The notes beneath the pieces were generated by a model. That model did no database searches and was not told the DNA's origin. It worked only from the letters and a program-made list of their open reading frames with translations. Below are positions 10,414 to 22,576 of a stretch of DNA of 64,000 nt, one piece after another. Location: assembly GCF_947179165.1 (NCBI RefSeq), contig NC_077242.1, positions 44,719,097-44,783,096 of the forward strand, in the 5' to 3' direction. Every line of letters begins with the position of its first letter. Position 1 is the first letter of the stretch. Origin of the DNA: Solanum dulcamara (taxonomy: Eukaryota > Streptophyta > Magnoliopsida > Solanales > Solanaceae). A program made the translations under genes and the position numbers.

Positions 10414-12689
10414 TATCACGACCCAAGCCTAGGGCCTAGACGTGATATGCAAAATGAGACACCGAGAGGTACCTCACCCAAGTCTTATAGAATTCATTAA
10501 GCTTTTCATTAGTAATGACATTCAAACAAGAAGAAATAAGAGGGGTAATGGGACTATGGAAGATATCATTAGCATAGAAAACAAAGTCAAACTTAACATA
10601 AAAGATTTTCTACTCGTCCAAAAATACCTCTACTATCTTTAGACTTAGCGGGGGCTGAGATATATCCCTAGCTCACCCCCAAATGTAAAATCAAAAGTTC
10701 CATAGGATGATCAAAAGTCTATGCATGTCATAAGATGGAAAAGGAAAAAAGATATTGTTCCTGGAACATGGGAACTCACCAACTATGTAACCCTCAACGT
10801 AATCAACTAGCCATGTGGAGGAGAGTGTGGAGCAATAGTGGTCCTTATATGGTGATATCATGTAGGCAAAGAGTATACATTAGTACTTTAAATGTACTAA
10901 GTATGTGAGCATGTAATATAATGAAAGAAGTTAAGACATTTATAAGAAAAATACATGAGTTAATGCATACATGAGAAATCATCATGTATAGAACATTAAA
11001 AACATTCATTTTGTGGAAAGATGAACGTAACCAACATTTAAGATCATACGAGCTATTATATGGAATCCAACATAACCCCTTATGTTGGCATTGGGAGATT
11101 ACTTTCCAGGTAGAACACCATCAACTTTAATCATTTCTTTAACTTTAACTTTAAGGGCTATTTATGGATCCACTAGCCTAAATAGCCTACAAGGGCTCCT
11201 ATGTTGGCTCATAGTTAATGCAACATAAGACTTTACTTAAGGACCCCTTAGTTCGAGTCCCCATCTACATGCTACATTCGGTGCTATGTCAATCCCAAGT
11301 AATAACATACAAATATCATAATAATGTAAGCACTCATAACCTTAGACATTAAACCATCATTCGGTGGAATAGCTCATTATAACCTTTTATTTGATTCAAA
11401 TATGTGAGAATTTTCCTTTCATGTCTAAGAAGCCCTTTATCATCAATCTTTCATTTCATAAGACCCCCTTTAATCATTAACATTTGCTTTCATAAAACCT
11501 TCATTTGGAGTCAAAGATTTCAATTCAACTTCATTTCAAATAATGAAACTAGGTGGGTTAATTTCATTCAACCTTCAAATACGTTTAAAACAATGCAAAT
11601 ATGCATGAGAGTGATGGAAATACATCAATTAAAATATCTTAAAACAGCCCACCCATATACACTGTAAGACTACTTTCATGCCTTCATATAAGGAACTTGA
11701 AAAATCATCCATTTCATGAAATTGAGAGTCAATATATATCAACATAGGTAAATAATCTTCAAATAAACCATAAGATTTGCATTTGGAACCATCATATAAA
11801 AACCCATAAGATTTCATCATTTAAAAATAGAAAATATTAGATTGGGAAAATAGTTGGGCTCCATGGGTGGAAGAACCCATGGATGAGACCCACAAACTTT
11901 GGGGAAACAAAATCCCTAATGAAAGCTTGAGAAGGAATGGAGACTTGAAGATGTCTTGAGATGAAACTCTAACTTGTCTTGAAACTCTTGGGAGAATTTG
12001 AGAGGAGAGAATTTGTGTGTCTTGAGTTTAAGTGTGAGAATGACGGCTTGGGAAGGGTTTAGGAATTTTAGAAAGGTCAATTCAGTCCCCAAATCGACCA
12101 CACTTCAATATTAAAACATATGAAAAGACCAAAATGTCCTTTTAAAAATCTGGCCGGACTAGCTTCATGATATATGGTGCTCCCCACGGCCCGTGGTGCT
12201 CGCCACAACCATTAGTAAAGGACTTTGGAAAATATTTTTGGAGTTTGTAGGGTAGGTCTCTAAACTTTCTCCATGGAGACCTTCACGGTCTGTGGAAGGC
12301 ATCACGGTCCATAAACTGTGGCCGTGGTATAGGTCCTGCAGGAGGACTTGTAGGAGTGACCATCACGGATCACACCACAGTCCGTAAAGAACTCTATGGT
12401 CCGTGGTGGTCATCCATGGTCTTTGCCTTGGGAAGTTCCCTGGGGCCTTAGGAGAGGGGTCACCACAGAGGAATTCACGTCCCTTGGTGCTAATCACAGT
12501 CCATGGTCCTTCATTATAGTCCATTTCCTTTAAGTCTGAGCCTGAATCACCACTAATGTGGCTCACCACAAGGCATGGTATGTACCACGGCTTGTAATGG
12601 CCACCCGTGGTTGACATATGGTGCCAGTTTTCTGCATTTTCATTCTTTGTTCCTCATTTTAGGACTTTCCAAATTTTTGGGGTCTTACA
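10414..12689 (-). mobile_element. Solo LTR with mixed family character
   Basis: The insert begins TATCACGACCCAAGCC and ends TTTGGGGTCTTACA, 2,276 bp. Pol homology stops at 10,413 and restarts at about 12,690. In minus-strand sense its U3 side (right) resembles element A LTRs, including the CCACGG palindromes at 12,175-12,610 and the TTTCCAAATTTTTGGG end. Its U5 side (left) resembles element D LTRs (CCCAAGCCTAGGGCCTAGA). Flanking 5-mers GACAA and AATAA agree at only three of five positions, so the target duplication has decayed or boundaries are off by a few bases. Confidence 0.75.
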
Positions 12690-13090
12690 AATAATCTATA
12701 TAAACTCTCTTGGCTAACACCGAATCACCAATGGGATATAAACCAAAAAAAAGCTCTAACAATACTTCAGGGCACATATAAAATCGCATAGCAAGGTAAG
12801 GAGTAACAAAAGACAAGTTGGCACCCAGATAAAGCAACGCATAGACATCAAAGCTAAAGACCTGTGACCACATTGGGAGTCCCATCCATATCTTGCCTAG
12901 TATGAAGAGCGTAGAATTGGTTGTTGTATTGGCCACCCTTTGGTTGAGTTTGGGCACCTTGTTGTGCTTGGCCTCCTTGGACTACTTGGCCTTGCGGATG
13001 ACCTTTGCTACGTTTGTTAGCAACATAAGGGCACTCAGATTACTTATGGCCCACCCTGCCACATCTATAGCAAGCACCTGTTCCCATCAA
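12690..13090 (-). pseudogene. Element A aspartic protease region (broken)
   Basis: The 12,685-12,957 frame carries the retroviral-type protease signature in the form [19 protein letters not shown]. The position of the catalytic Asp (normally D-P/S/T-G-A) is Tyr. The upstream part toward 13,090 holds degraded zinc-knuckle sequence. It is a non-functional remnant. Confidence 0.75.
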
Positions 13091-14042
13091 ACATCTCCCT
13101 CCATGATTCTTCCCATATTTTGCACACTTGGAAAATGAAAGACTACTGCATTCACACCTCCTCTACTAGTATTCATACCTACTCCTTGAGCCTTAGGGTA
13201 CGACACCCTATTCTTATCAAACTTCTTTCTCAAACCTTGGACTTGTTGAGCATGGCCATTTCCACCACCGATCCTAGTATTAGAGAACCCGCCTTTATAC
13301 CGAGCTCTCTTAGAATCCTTCATTTCCATCTCCTTAAGTTTTACTCCCTCAATTTGTTCGGCAAAATTCATTAGCGGAGATATGTCTATTTCATTAATAA
13401 TCATAGCGGTACGACATTCCTTGGCAACCATGTTGGATACCCTTGATATGAATTAACTCATTTGGGCATGGGTCGACAACCAATGAAGGAGCATACTTGG
13501 ATAGCTTGGTGAACTTGAGGGCATAATCCCTCATACCCATATTGCCTTATAGAAGATTGATGAACTCTAACACCTTGGCTTCCCTTAGTTCAAGATGGAA
13601 AAAGTGATCAATGAAAGGAAGTTTGAAGGCTTCCCAATTAATAGGTCCTTCAACCACCCTTTCCAACTTCCATTGAGTATACCAAACTTGAGCAATACTC
13701 TTGAGTTGGTAGGCCGCCAACTCTGCTTTCTCTTCCGAAATCACCCACATAATACTCACTATATTATAGACCTTGTCAATGAACTCTTGAGGATCCTCAT
13801 CAACTTTCGAACCATCAAACTTGGGAGGGTTCATCCTTGCAAAGTCCCTCACTCTAGAATCCATATTGGAAATATTAGGAGAAACAACAACTCCTTGGTT
13901 GGCCACAACTTGGGTTAACATAGTAATAGCGGTCCGGAACTCCGCATTAGTCACTTGGTCGGGTAATATCTTGAGGGATTGGAGGAACTTGGTCCTCGTT
14001 AGTGTTGACCCCTCTTTGCATAGGTGCTCTTCTTGGAGGCAT
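13087..14042 (-). pseudogene. Element A gag (broken)
   Basis: The likely start codon is at 14,042 ([11 protein letters not shown]). The frame shifts near 13,965, then 13,547-13,954 gives the capsid core ([51 protein letters not shown]). After another break, 13,087-13,431 gives KECRTAMIINEIDISPLM and the basic tail. Order and motifs are those of chromovirus Gag, which packages element RNA. At least two frameshifts disable it. Confidence 0.82.
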
Positions 14043-14152
14043 TTCTGATCGCAAACGACAATCGTTAGGGAAAAAAAGTCTTAGAGTAGACTCTATCATA
14101 TGACATAGATCATGAAAGAAGTGATAATTTCCTAAAATGACTTATAGCCTCT

Positions 14153-14188
14153 TATTCATAGATGTGGCGCGCTTCACAACCATGAATA
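14153..14188 (-). other. Leader stem-loop with GCGCGC loop, element A
   Basis: The minus-strand leader between primer site and gag can fold into TATTCAT pairing with ATGAATA (7 bp), a small internal loop, TGTG pairing with CACA, and the 8-nt loop AAGCGCGC. The loop's last six bases are self-complementary. It lies about 60 nt downstream of the primer site. Equivalent structures are present in elements D and B. Confidence 0.6.
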
Positions 14189-14240
14189 AGAATCTACTTG
14201 ATGCGGCATGTTAGACACCCTAAGATATCTTAAACCTTGT

Positions 14241-14252
14241 GCTCTGATACCA
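14241..14252 (-). other. Primer-binding site of element A
   Basis: GCTCTGATACCA on the plus strand is the complement of TGGTATCAGAGC, the usual plant site for the 3' end of initiator tRNA-Met. It lies four bases inside the LTR boundary at 14,257. Confidence 0.9.
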
Positions 14253-14256
14253 AGTT

Positions 14257-16489
14257 TGTCATGATCCAACCTAGGGCATAGCCATAATACGGTGATCAAA
14301 ACCCCGAAGGGCTCCAACTAAGCCTCTTAACATATCGTAAGCATACATAAGGTAAAGAAAATACAGAAATAATGTAGGAAAAGTCTAAAACATGATTATA
14401 AAAGAAATGTAGCTTGACTACATAGACTCCACAACATAGGTCCAATAATGCCTTTACTACATAAGATGGGCGGGGGCTAAGACATGCCCCTATCTTACCC
14501 TCAATATGAATAAATCAAGTCCAAGAAAAGAAAAAACTCATAACTAGTCCTCGATAAATGAGGACTCATCCTTCTATGGAAGCTCAACTAGCCACATGTG
14601 GGAATGTGATCCTCAACCCCTAATTATGAGATAATATAGGCAACAATATGCGTTAGTACATTTGAATGTACTAAGTATGTAGTCATGACATGCAATATAA
14701 ATCATAGGATTCCATGATCAATTAACATACATGATAAAGAAGAATGATTAAAGTCATGAGAAAATCATAATGATCAAAGCATTTAAAAGACATATTGAGA
14801 TCATAAGAGAACATAAGGAAAGTATACGTATGTGGGATAGAACCATAACTGATAATAAGACTATGCAAGTTATAAAATGGAATCCCATTTATCCCGAAAT
14901 GGAATAGGATGGAATAGAAAGATTTTGGGGGGATAGGCTTGTGAAGAAGCAATCTTATACCTGACCCGATCGGCAGTTGCTAGATATGTCTCCCCATATA
15001 AGGGAATAAAGGGGAATCAACTTGGCAAGGTAGACTCTACCCCACTAGGTGGATTATGTACATACACTATATGTAGATCCACTAGCTAGGACATAAAGTC
15101 AATCCTACAGTGGCACGTAGTTATGAGACAAGAGACTTTGTATAAGGACCCCGTAGGTTGAGCCCCCACATCAAGTCATCATTCGGTGCTAAGTCAAATC
15201 TCACGGAATATATAACATAGTAATCATACTTAACGTATATCATAAACTTGTTCATAAGCTTCATAATTCATAGAATAGCTCATTTCCATATCATACTTGC
15301 AATGTGAGTATAAGCCTATCAATATCACAATATCATGCTTGCATAATTTATGTTATTAGGTTCCTAGGTCATCAAATATAGGGCCCTAAGTCACCTTTCT
15401 TCATAACTGCATAGAATTCATATCTTGAACATAATTGTAATCCATGATCATAATTCATACTTAAATTTAGAGTAAAACTCATATACATAGTCGATTTGGA
15501 TAAAAGCCATGAGAATACTTTGAAATCATTCAATTTCATAACCATACTTCATGTAACTCATCATTGAAAATAGCTTTATGTATGACATTCATAATCAACT
15601 TAAAATTATGCAATTTATGTAGAAACATACTTATAATGATCGTTTATAATGATTAAAAACATAATTGAAACAGCCCAATCCAATTCATCAGACTAGGGTT
15701 ACAAACTCAATTGAAATTAATCAGATTTTGAGTAGAAACCTTGGAACTCCATGGGTGAAAGGAACCCATGGATCAATCCCTACATACTTTGAATGAATTT
15801 AAACTTGGAATTGAGTAAGGAGACTTTTTCTTGAAGAAACCCTAGCCAAAACTTGAACAAGAAGATGATCTCTTGAGGAACCTTGAGAGAGAAGCCTTAA
15901 AATTGTTTAGGAGTTAATGAGGGAATAGAATAAACTTAGGAATATTTAGAACAATTACATAATGAATCTAGTCCCAAAAACGTCCACATACAACTAATAA
16001 AAATGTAGGAAATGACCGAAATATCCTTCATTTAACTGAAAAATAGGAGCCATCATGAGTCATCACCATGGACCGTCAAAGGCACCATGGTCCATGGTAA
16101 GAGACTGGAGAATTTTGAAAAGAGAATTTGGGAGGCTGCCCACCACGAGACCCACCACGGCCTGTGAAGGTCACCACGGTCTGTGGTGGTCTTCCATGGT
16201 AGTTTTCTTAGACAACTATTCTTGTGACTTATAGGGATTATTTCAGGACCTCCTTCAAGGAGACCATGATAGTCTATGAAAGTCATCACGGTCTGTGAAA
16301 AAAGGGCGTGGTGCAAGACCTACAGGAGGTTCTGTAGGGGTGATCACCCTGGGACCCACCATGGTCCGTGAAGGTCTGTACGGCCCATGGTGGTCAAATG
16401 TGGTTCCTACTTTTGGAAATTTGCTGAGGGCCTTAGGGGAGGGGTCACCACAGAGGGAACCAGTGCCCGTGGTCCCTTCTCTGCAGAAC
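14257..16489 (-). mobile_element. Element A 5' LTR, U5-side part
   Basis: The segment starts TGTCATGATCC next to the primer site and runs to the point where element D entered. The rest of the LTR is at 26,059-26,219. Without D the LTR is about 2.39 kb. Bases 15,350-16,489 match 205-1,330 of the 3' LTR. Confidence 0.85.
16485..16489. repeat. Left target duplication of element D
   Basis: AGAAC here and AGGAC at 26,054-26,058 flank element D exactly. They are a 5-bp duplication with one substitution. Confidence 0.75.
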
Positions 16490-18786
16490 TGTCATGACCC
16501 AAGCCTAGGGCCTAGATGTGACATGGCAAATGAGGAACCTGAAAGTACCTCAAACAAGCCTCTTAGCATTCTTTTAGTCTTTCATAGGTAATGATGATAA
16601 ATAAACAAGCGGAAATCATAATAGTAAATCTTCAACTTACATATGTCCAATAATACCTCTAACTTTTAGATTTAATGGGGCTAAGACAAGTCCCTAGCTC
16701 ACCCTCAATCATAATAAAAGAAATGTCATAGTAAAATATCTCAACATATCATAAGCTAGAAAGATAAAGGAGTATTGTTCTCGGAACATGGGAACTTACC
16801 AAAAGTAGTCTTCAAGAGAATCTCAACTAGCCACGTGGAGGAGAACGAGGAGAAGCACTGATCCCTACATGGTGATATCATATAGGTAAAAGAGTATACG
16901 TTAGTACTTTGAATGTACTAAGTATGTAAGAATGCATGAACATTGAGGAAATATTAAAATATTTACGTAATATAGAACATAATGTAACGCATGAATAATA
17001 AATCATATAGATATCCTTTAAAATATTCATTTTGTGGGAAAATGACCATAACCAACATTTAAGACCATGCAAACTATTACATGGAATTCAACATAACCCC
17101 CTATGTTGGCCGGGGAGACTACTTGTCAGGTAGAACTCCGTCAACTTCATTCACTTCTTTAACTTTAACTTTAAGGGCTTTCATGAATCCATTAGCCTAA
17201 ACCTACAAGGGCTCCTATGTTGGCACATAGTTAATGAGACAAGGGATTGCTACTAGGATTCCCTTACCGAATCCCACCTCAATGACCCATTCGGTTCTAA
17301 GTCAATCCCACGGAATAGTTTAATACTTCAAAATAGTCATAGCACATAGCTTGAGAATTCAAAACATCATATTCGGTAGAATAGCTCATTAAAACATTTG
17401 ATAATTCAAATATGCAAGAATTGTCCTTATTGCATAAAGAATACATTATTCATATCAATTCATCATTCTTTTTTTTTATAAGACTCCCTTTTAATTATAG
17501 ACATTGCTTTCATAAATATTCATTTGGAGTCAAAGCTTTTAAGTCAAACTTCATTGAAAATATAGTAAAATTAGGTGGGTTCAAATCACTTCAACTTGCA
17601 AACATGTATGTAAATAAATATGCATAAATACATTGAAATCCATTAATTAAAAATCATGTTTTAACCAACCCACCATGAATTTCAAGAACCTTTAAAGAGA
17701 TAAATAGATAAATTACTTGCAATCCATCAATTCATACATATGAAATCATGTTGCATCAAAATAGACCAATAATCATTAGTTTAACCATGATTCATGCTAT
17801 TAAGAATAAATAAGAATTTCTCATAAGAAAATATTACTTAAAATCAAGAGATTTAATTGAAAGAGTTTTTGGACTACATGGGTGGAAGAACCCATGGATA
17901 AACACCCACATAACTTATAGTAAAGCTTAATGAAAATAAACATAATTTATCATATAATTAAAATACTTTAGGCATGAGAGTGGAAGGAATACTCTCATTA
18001 AAGCCTTACATACCTAGAATCTGAAGCTTTAGTCAGAATCGAAGGATTTAATGAACACTCTCGAGTCCTAGCTTTTCTCTTCGCCGGAACATTTTGTGTA
18101 CTACCCGGAGTATATGAATCACCGGAATAGTATTTCTTCACTACTAAGAACTAAAACTATATTTGAGAATGAGTAAAGAAGTGTATAGAGAGAAGGGTTG
18201 CTTGAGAAAGCTTGATGAATAAAATGAGGAAATAAGGTGGGTATTTATAGGTGTAGAAGAGGGACCTAACAATAAATAAAAATAACTACAAAGGATGATC
18301 TTGAAAATTCAATTGAGGATTTTGATATCATGGATGATGTCAAAGGATTCTAGATCTTTCCATGGTAGGTGAGATGAGTTCTCTTTAACAAAATACTCAT
18401 TTTTGGAGCTGTTTTTGAATAATATAAATTCCTTATTAGGATTTTATATCTCATAAGAATTGTAGATATGGAAGTCTAGTTTCATGTTGTTCAAGAATAA
18501 ACTAATTTGGAGCATCCTACAGTGAGATATGATTTTTCTTCTATAAACACTCCATTCCATCATAGCATCCTGTCTTACAACAATTAATTTATTTGACCTA
18601 CTTAACCTCCGAAGCTTAAAATATGATCTTCACAAAAGTTGTAGGTAATGATATTATGGTTACGTAAAAATTTGAATCACCTAATTTGGACCATCCTATG
18701 AAATGTTATGCCCAAAATACGGAGGTTATATCATTTTTTTTGTGAGAATTGAAACATCGTATACAACATTTTTAGGGGATGTTACA
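16490..18786 (-). mobile_element. Element D 3' LTR
   Basis: The LTR runs from TGTCATGACCC to GGGATGTTACA, 2,297 bp, and pairs with the 2,292-bp LTR at 23,762-26,053. The first 340 bases of the two show about 19 differences by eye, mostly transitions, so insertion was not recent. A TATTTATA (TATA box in minus sense) lies at 18,242-18,249. Confidence 0.93.
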
Positions 18787-18801
18787 TTATCTCTCCCTTG
18801 G
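18787..18801 (-). other. Polypurine tract of element D
   Basis: In minus-strand sense the bases before the 3' LTR read CCAAGGGAGAGATAA, a purine-rich primer for plus-strand synthesis. Confidence 0.75.
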
Positions 18802-19022
18802 GAACATTCGTCCTCGAATGAGGAAAGATTTAGCTTGAGTAGAGTAGAGTGTAAACCAATAACCCATCATTAATGCAATAGTGTAATTTGAAACATCATT
18901 TGAAACATATTTCATAGTTTTGCAAGCATATGACAAGAAAAATTGAGATGCAAAGATTTCAAGTAATTGAGCAAGGACAACTTAATACCTTAGGTTTGGG
19001 TAGAGGGAAAAAGATAAGGGTA

Positions 19023-20262
19023 TCACTTAATCATATCCGTTTTTGTTTCCCATGTTGCACTTTCTATTTGTTGATTCCTCCAAAGGACTTTAACTGATGC
19101 AACTTCTTTGTTCCTCAATCTCTTAACTTGCCGGTCCAAAATTTTGAAAGGAACTTCTTCATAAGTCAAGTTTTCTTCAATATTCACTACTCCCATAGGT
19201 ACAATGGAACTAGGATCGCCCACACTTTTTTTCAACATAGACACATGAAACATCGGATGAACCATGGTCATTTCTAATGGTAATTCCAACTCATATGCAA
19301 CCTTGCCAACACGTCTCACGATTCTATAAGGCCCTACATACCTAGGGCTCAATTTCCCTTTTTTACCAAATCGAACCACACCCTTCATGGGTGAAACCTT
19401 TAGATACACCCAATCGTCCACATTAAACTCAAGATCCCTTCTTCTAGTGTCGGAATAGGACTTTTGACGATTTTGAGCCATCTTCAACCTTTCTCTAATG
19501 ATCTTCACCTTTTCTAAAGCATCAACTACCAAATCGGGGCCCAACAAGGTCATCTCGCCTACTTAGAACCAACCAACCGGTGGCCTACATCATCTCCCAT
19601 ACAAAGCCTCAAATGGCGTCATCTCAATACTTGAGTGGTAACTATTATTATAGGCAAACTCGATGAGCGGTAGATGATCATCCCAATTTCCTTTAAACTC
19701 TAACACGCAAGCCCTTAACATATCCTCTAGTGTTTGAATCATCCTTTCGGCTTGCCCATCTATTTGAGGATGGAATGATGTGCTCAACTTTACCTTAGTA
19801 CCAAGGCCTTTGTGAAACGATCTCCAGAAGTGAGAAGTGAATTGGGTACCATGATCCAAAATAATGGATAATGGCACACCATGCAACCTCACCAACTCTC
19901 AAATGTACAACTTGGCATAGTCTTCGGCACTATAGGAAGTCTTCACTGGTAGGAAGTGAGCTGACTTAGTGATTCTATCAATAATTACCCAAATCGAGTC
20001 ATGACACTTCCAGGTATGAGGCAAACCCACTACAAAATCTATATTCACATCTTCCCACTTCCAAGTAGGGATTTTAATGTCTTGGGATAGGCCACCCAGC
20101 CTTTGATGTTCGGCCTTCACTTGTTAGAAATTCATACATTTGGACACAAACCTTGCTATGTCCTTTTTCATGCCACCCCACCAATACAACTCCTTTAAGT
20201 CTCAGTACATTTTTATTGAACCGGGATGAATAGAGTATGTAGAATTATGAGCCTCCATCAAG
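19023..20262 (-). pseudogene. Element D integrase with chromodomain (broken)
   Basis: Three minus-strand frames make up the integrase. The 19,899-20,120 piece has the first catalytic Asp in NIDFVVGLP. The 19,590-19,895 piece has SIILDHGTQF (second Asp) and HPQIDGQAERMIQ (Glu), so the DDE residues are all present. The 19,023-19,553 piece has the C-terminal part with VHPMFHVSMLKK and a chromodomain-like ILDRQVKRLRNKEVAS...WETKTDM. A stop (TGA) directly after DMIK cuts the last residues, and stops near 19,555, 19,897 and 20,122 break the frame. The chromodomain places D among chromoviruses of Tekay/Del type. Confidence 0.88.
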
Positions 20263-21126
20263 ATCAAACTCTTAGGCCATCAACATCTGGAACACATATC
20301 CGATCTTGGTAGTATAGCACCCCATTTCCCCCTTGTGAAAAGACCTCTATCTTCTTTTCCTTTACCAACTTTTTTAACTCGATAAACTTCGGGTCAAGAT
20401 CTTGCTTTGATTTAACATCTACCACCAAAGAGGATTCGGACCTATTTTGAACAACCGTACCACCATCATTAGTACCATACAACTTCACCCCTAATCTAGC
20501 CAACCGATGAACATCTTTCACCAACTCCCTCTTCCTTTCATCCACATGGGCCACACTCCCCATAGACACTCTACTAAGTGCATCAGCAACCACATTGGCT
20601 TTACCTGGATGATAGTGAACACTCATGTCATAGTCTTTAAGTAGTTCTAGTCACCTCTTTTTCCTTAGATTAAGGTCCTTTTGGGTGAACACATATTGAA
20701 GACTTTTATGATCAGTATACACATCCACATTCACCCCATAAGGTAATGCCTCCAAATTTTCAGAGCAAAAACAATGGCCGCCAATTCAAGGTCATGGGTA
20801 GGGTAGTTACGCTCATGCACCTTTAATTGCCTAGAAGCATAGACTATGACTTTGCCGTTTTGCATTAAGACACAACCTAAACCAAGCTTTAAAGCATCAC
20901 AACAAACTACAAACCCTTCTAATCCTTCTGGGAGAGTCAAAATAGAAGCAAAGGTAAGTTGATATTTCAAGGTCTGGAAACTCTTTTCACACTCATCTGT
21001 GCATATGAATTTGGCTTTCTTTTGGGTCAATTTTGTCATAGGAGATGAGATGGAAGAAAAACCTTTGACAAGCCTTCTATAGTACCCAGCTAGACCCAAG
21101 AAGCTCCTAATATCTGAAGGAGACAA
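20263..21126 (-). pseudogene. Element D RNase H and RT connection (broken)
   Basis: The 20,731-21,126 frame has [34 protein letters not shown] (RNase H catalytic Asp region) and [20 protein letters not shown] frameshift near 20,727 and a TGA replacing Trp near 20,655 interrupt the [17 protein letters not shown] stretch. The 20,264-20,626 frame resumes with HYHPGKANVVADALSR. Homology is unbroken, so this is one former domain. Confidence 0.88.
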
Positions 21127-21740
21127 TGGTCTAGGCTAATTCTGGACTGCCTCTATTTTCTTAGGATCAATCTTGATTCCATCACCGGATACTACGTGAC
21201 CAAGAAATGCCACCTCATTTAACCAAAAATCACACTTACTAAATTTTGCAAACAATTGTCTATCCCTCAATGTTTGAAGCACAACTCTCAAGTGATTTTT
21301 ATGTTCTTTCTCACCCCGAGAGTAAATTAAAATATCATCAATGAAAGCCACCATAAAAGTATCAAGGTAAGGTTTGAACACCCTATTCATCAAGTCCATG
21401 AATACCGCTGGTGCATTCGTCAACCCAAAACTCATCACCATAAACTCAAAGTGACCATACCTTGTTCGGAAGGCCGTTTTGGGAATGTCACACTCCCTCA
21501 CCTGTAGTTGGTGATAGCCGGACCGAAGGTTGATCTTGGAGAAGTGAATTGCCCCTTACAATTGATCAAACAAGTCATCTATTCTAGGGAGTGGGTACTT
21601 GTTCTTAATGGTCATCTTATTTAATTACTGGTAGTCTATGCACATTCGAAGTGACTCATCCTTCTTTTTCACAAATAGAACGGGAGCACCCCATGGCGAA
21701 ATACTTGGTCTTATGAACCCTTTTATAACAAGTTCTTTAA
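21127..21740 (-). pseudogene. Element D reverse transcriptase core (broken)
   Basis: The 21,136-21,501 frame holds the palm with [18 protein letters not shown] and the catalytic box [13 protein letters not shown], whose two Asp residues are intact. A TAG replaces a conserved Trp near 21,134 ([15 protein letters not shown]). Upstream stops separate this from the fingers region (21,500-21,740; [15 protein letters not shown]). Confidence 0.88.
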
Positions 21741-22433
21741 TTATTCCTTCAACTCTTTCAATTCTGCTGGGGTCATACGGTAAGGAGAAATAGAGATAGG
21801 TTGGGTATCGAGGAGGAGATTGATACCAAAATCAACTTTCCTTTCGGGAGGGACACTAGGAAGGTCATTGGGAAAGACATTGAGGAATTCATTGACTATA
21901 GAAACCGACTCAAGAGGAGGACTTTTGGAGTCGACATCCCTAATCCTCATAATGTGGTAAATACAACCCTTAGAAATCATTTTTCGGGCCTTAAGATAAG
22001 AAATGAACTTACCCTTTACCACCGAATTACGACCCTCCCATTCAATAATAGGCTCATTTGGAAATTGAAACTTGACTCGACGAGTCCTACAATCTATGGA
22101 AGCATAAGATGCATGTAACCAATCCATCCCAAGAATGACATTGAAATCTATCATGTCAAGCTCAATGAGATCACAAAAAATAACTTTATGCAAGATGGAC
22201 ACAAGGCAACCTCTATAGACCTTTCTAGCAATAACTGACTCACCAACGGGGGTAGACATGAAATAGGGCTCTAATAACATTTCAGGTAAAATATCAAATC
22301 TATTAGCAAGAAATGGAGTAACAAAAGATAAATTTGCACTCGGATCTAATAGTGCATACACATAAAAAGAAAAGACCTTTAACATACTGGTAATGACATT
22401 GGGTGAATCCTCAACATCTTGTCTCCCATGCAA
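21741..22433 (-). pseudogene. Element D protease and RT entry
   Basis: This is a 230-codon open stretch with the protease motif [18 protein letters not shown], where the usual D-P-G-A has become D-P-S-A. It is followed by [19 protein letters not shown] and the RT entry [13 protein letters not shown]. The catalytic Asp remains but the flap-side Gly is lost. It is the longest intact piece of element D pol. Confidence 0.85.
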
Positions 22434-22520
22434 GGCGTAAAAGCGATTGGTACATTGGACACCTCCTTGGATTTGTTGACCATGAGAAATTTGGCCTTGA
22501 GGCCTACCACCACCATCTCT

Positions 22521-22562
22521 ACAATCCTTATCATGGTGGCCCAGCTTGCCACACTTAAAGCA
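22521..22562 (-). pseudogene. Element D Gag zinc knuckle
   Basis: In minus-strand sense the codons give [14 protein letters not shown], a complete C-X2-C-X4-H-X4-C nucleocapsid knuckle. It binds RNA in the intact protein. It lies in a different frame from the gag part upstream because of a frameshift near 22,630. Confidence 0.85.
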
Positions 22563-22576
22563 TGCATTGGAGCCGG

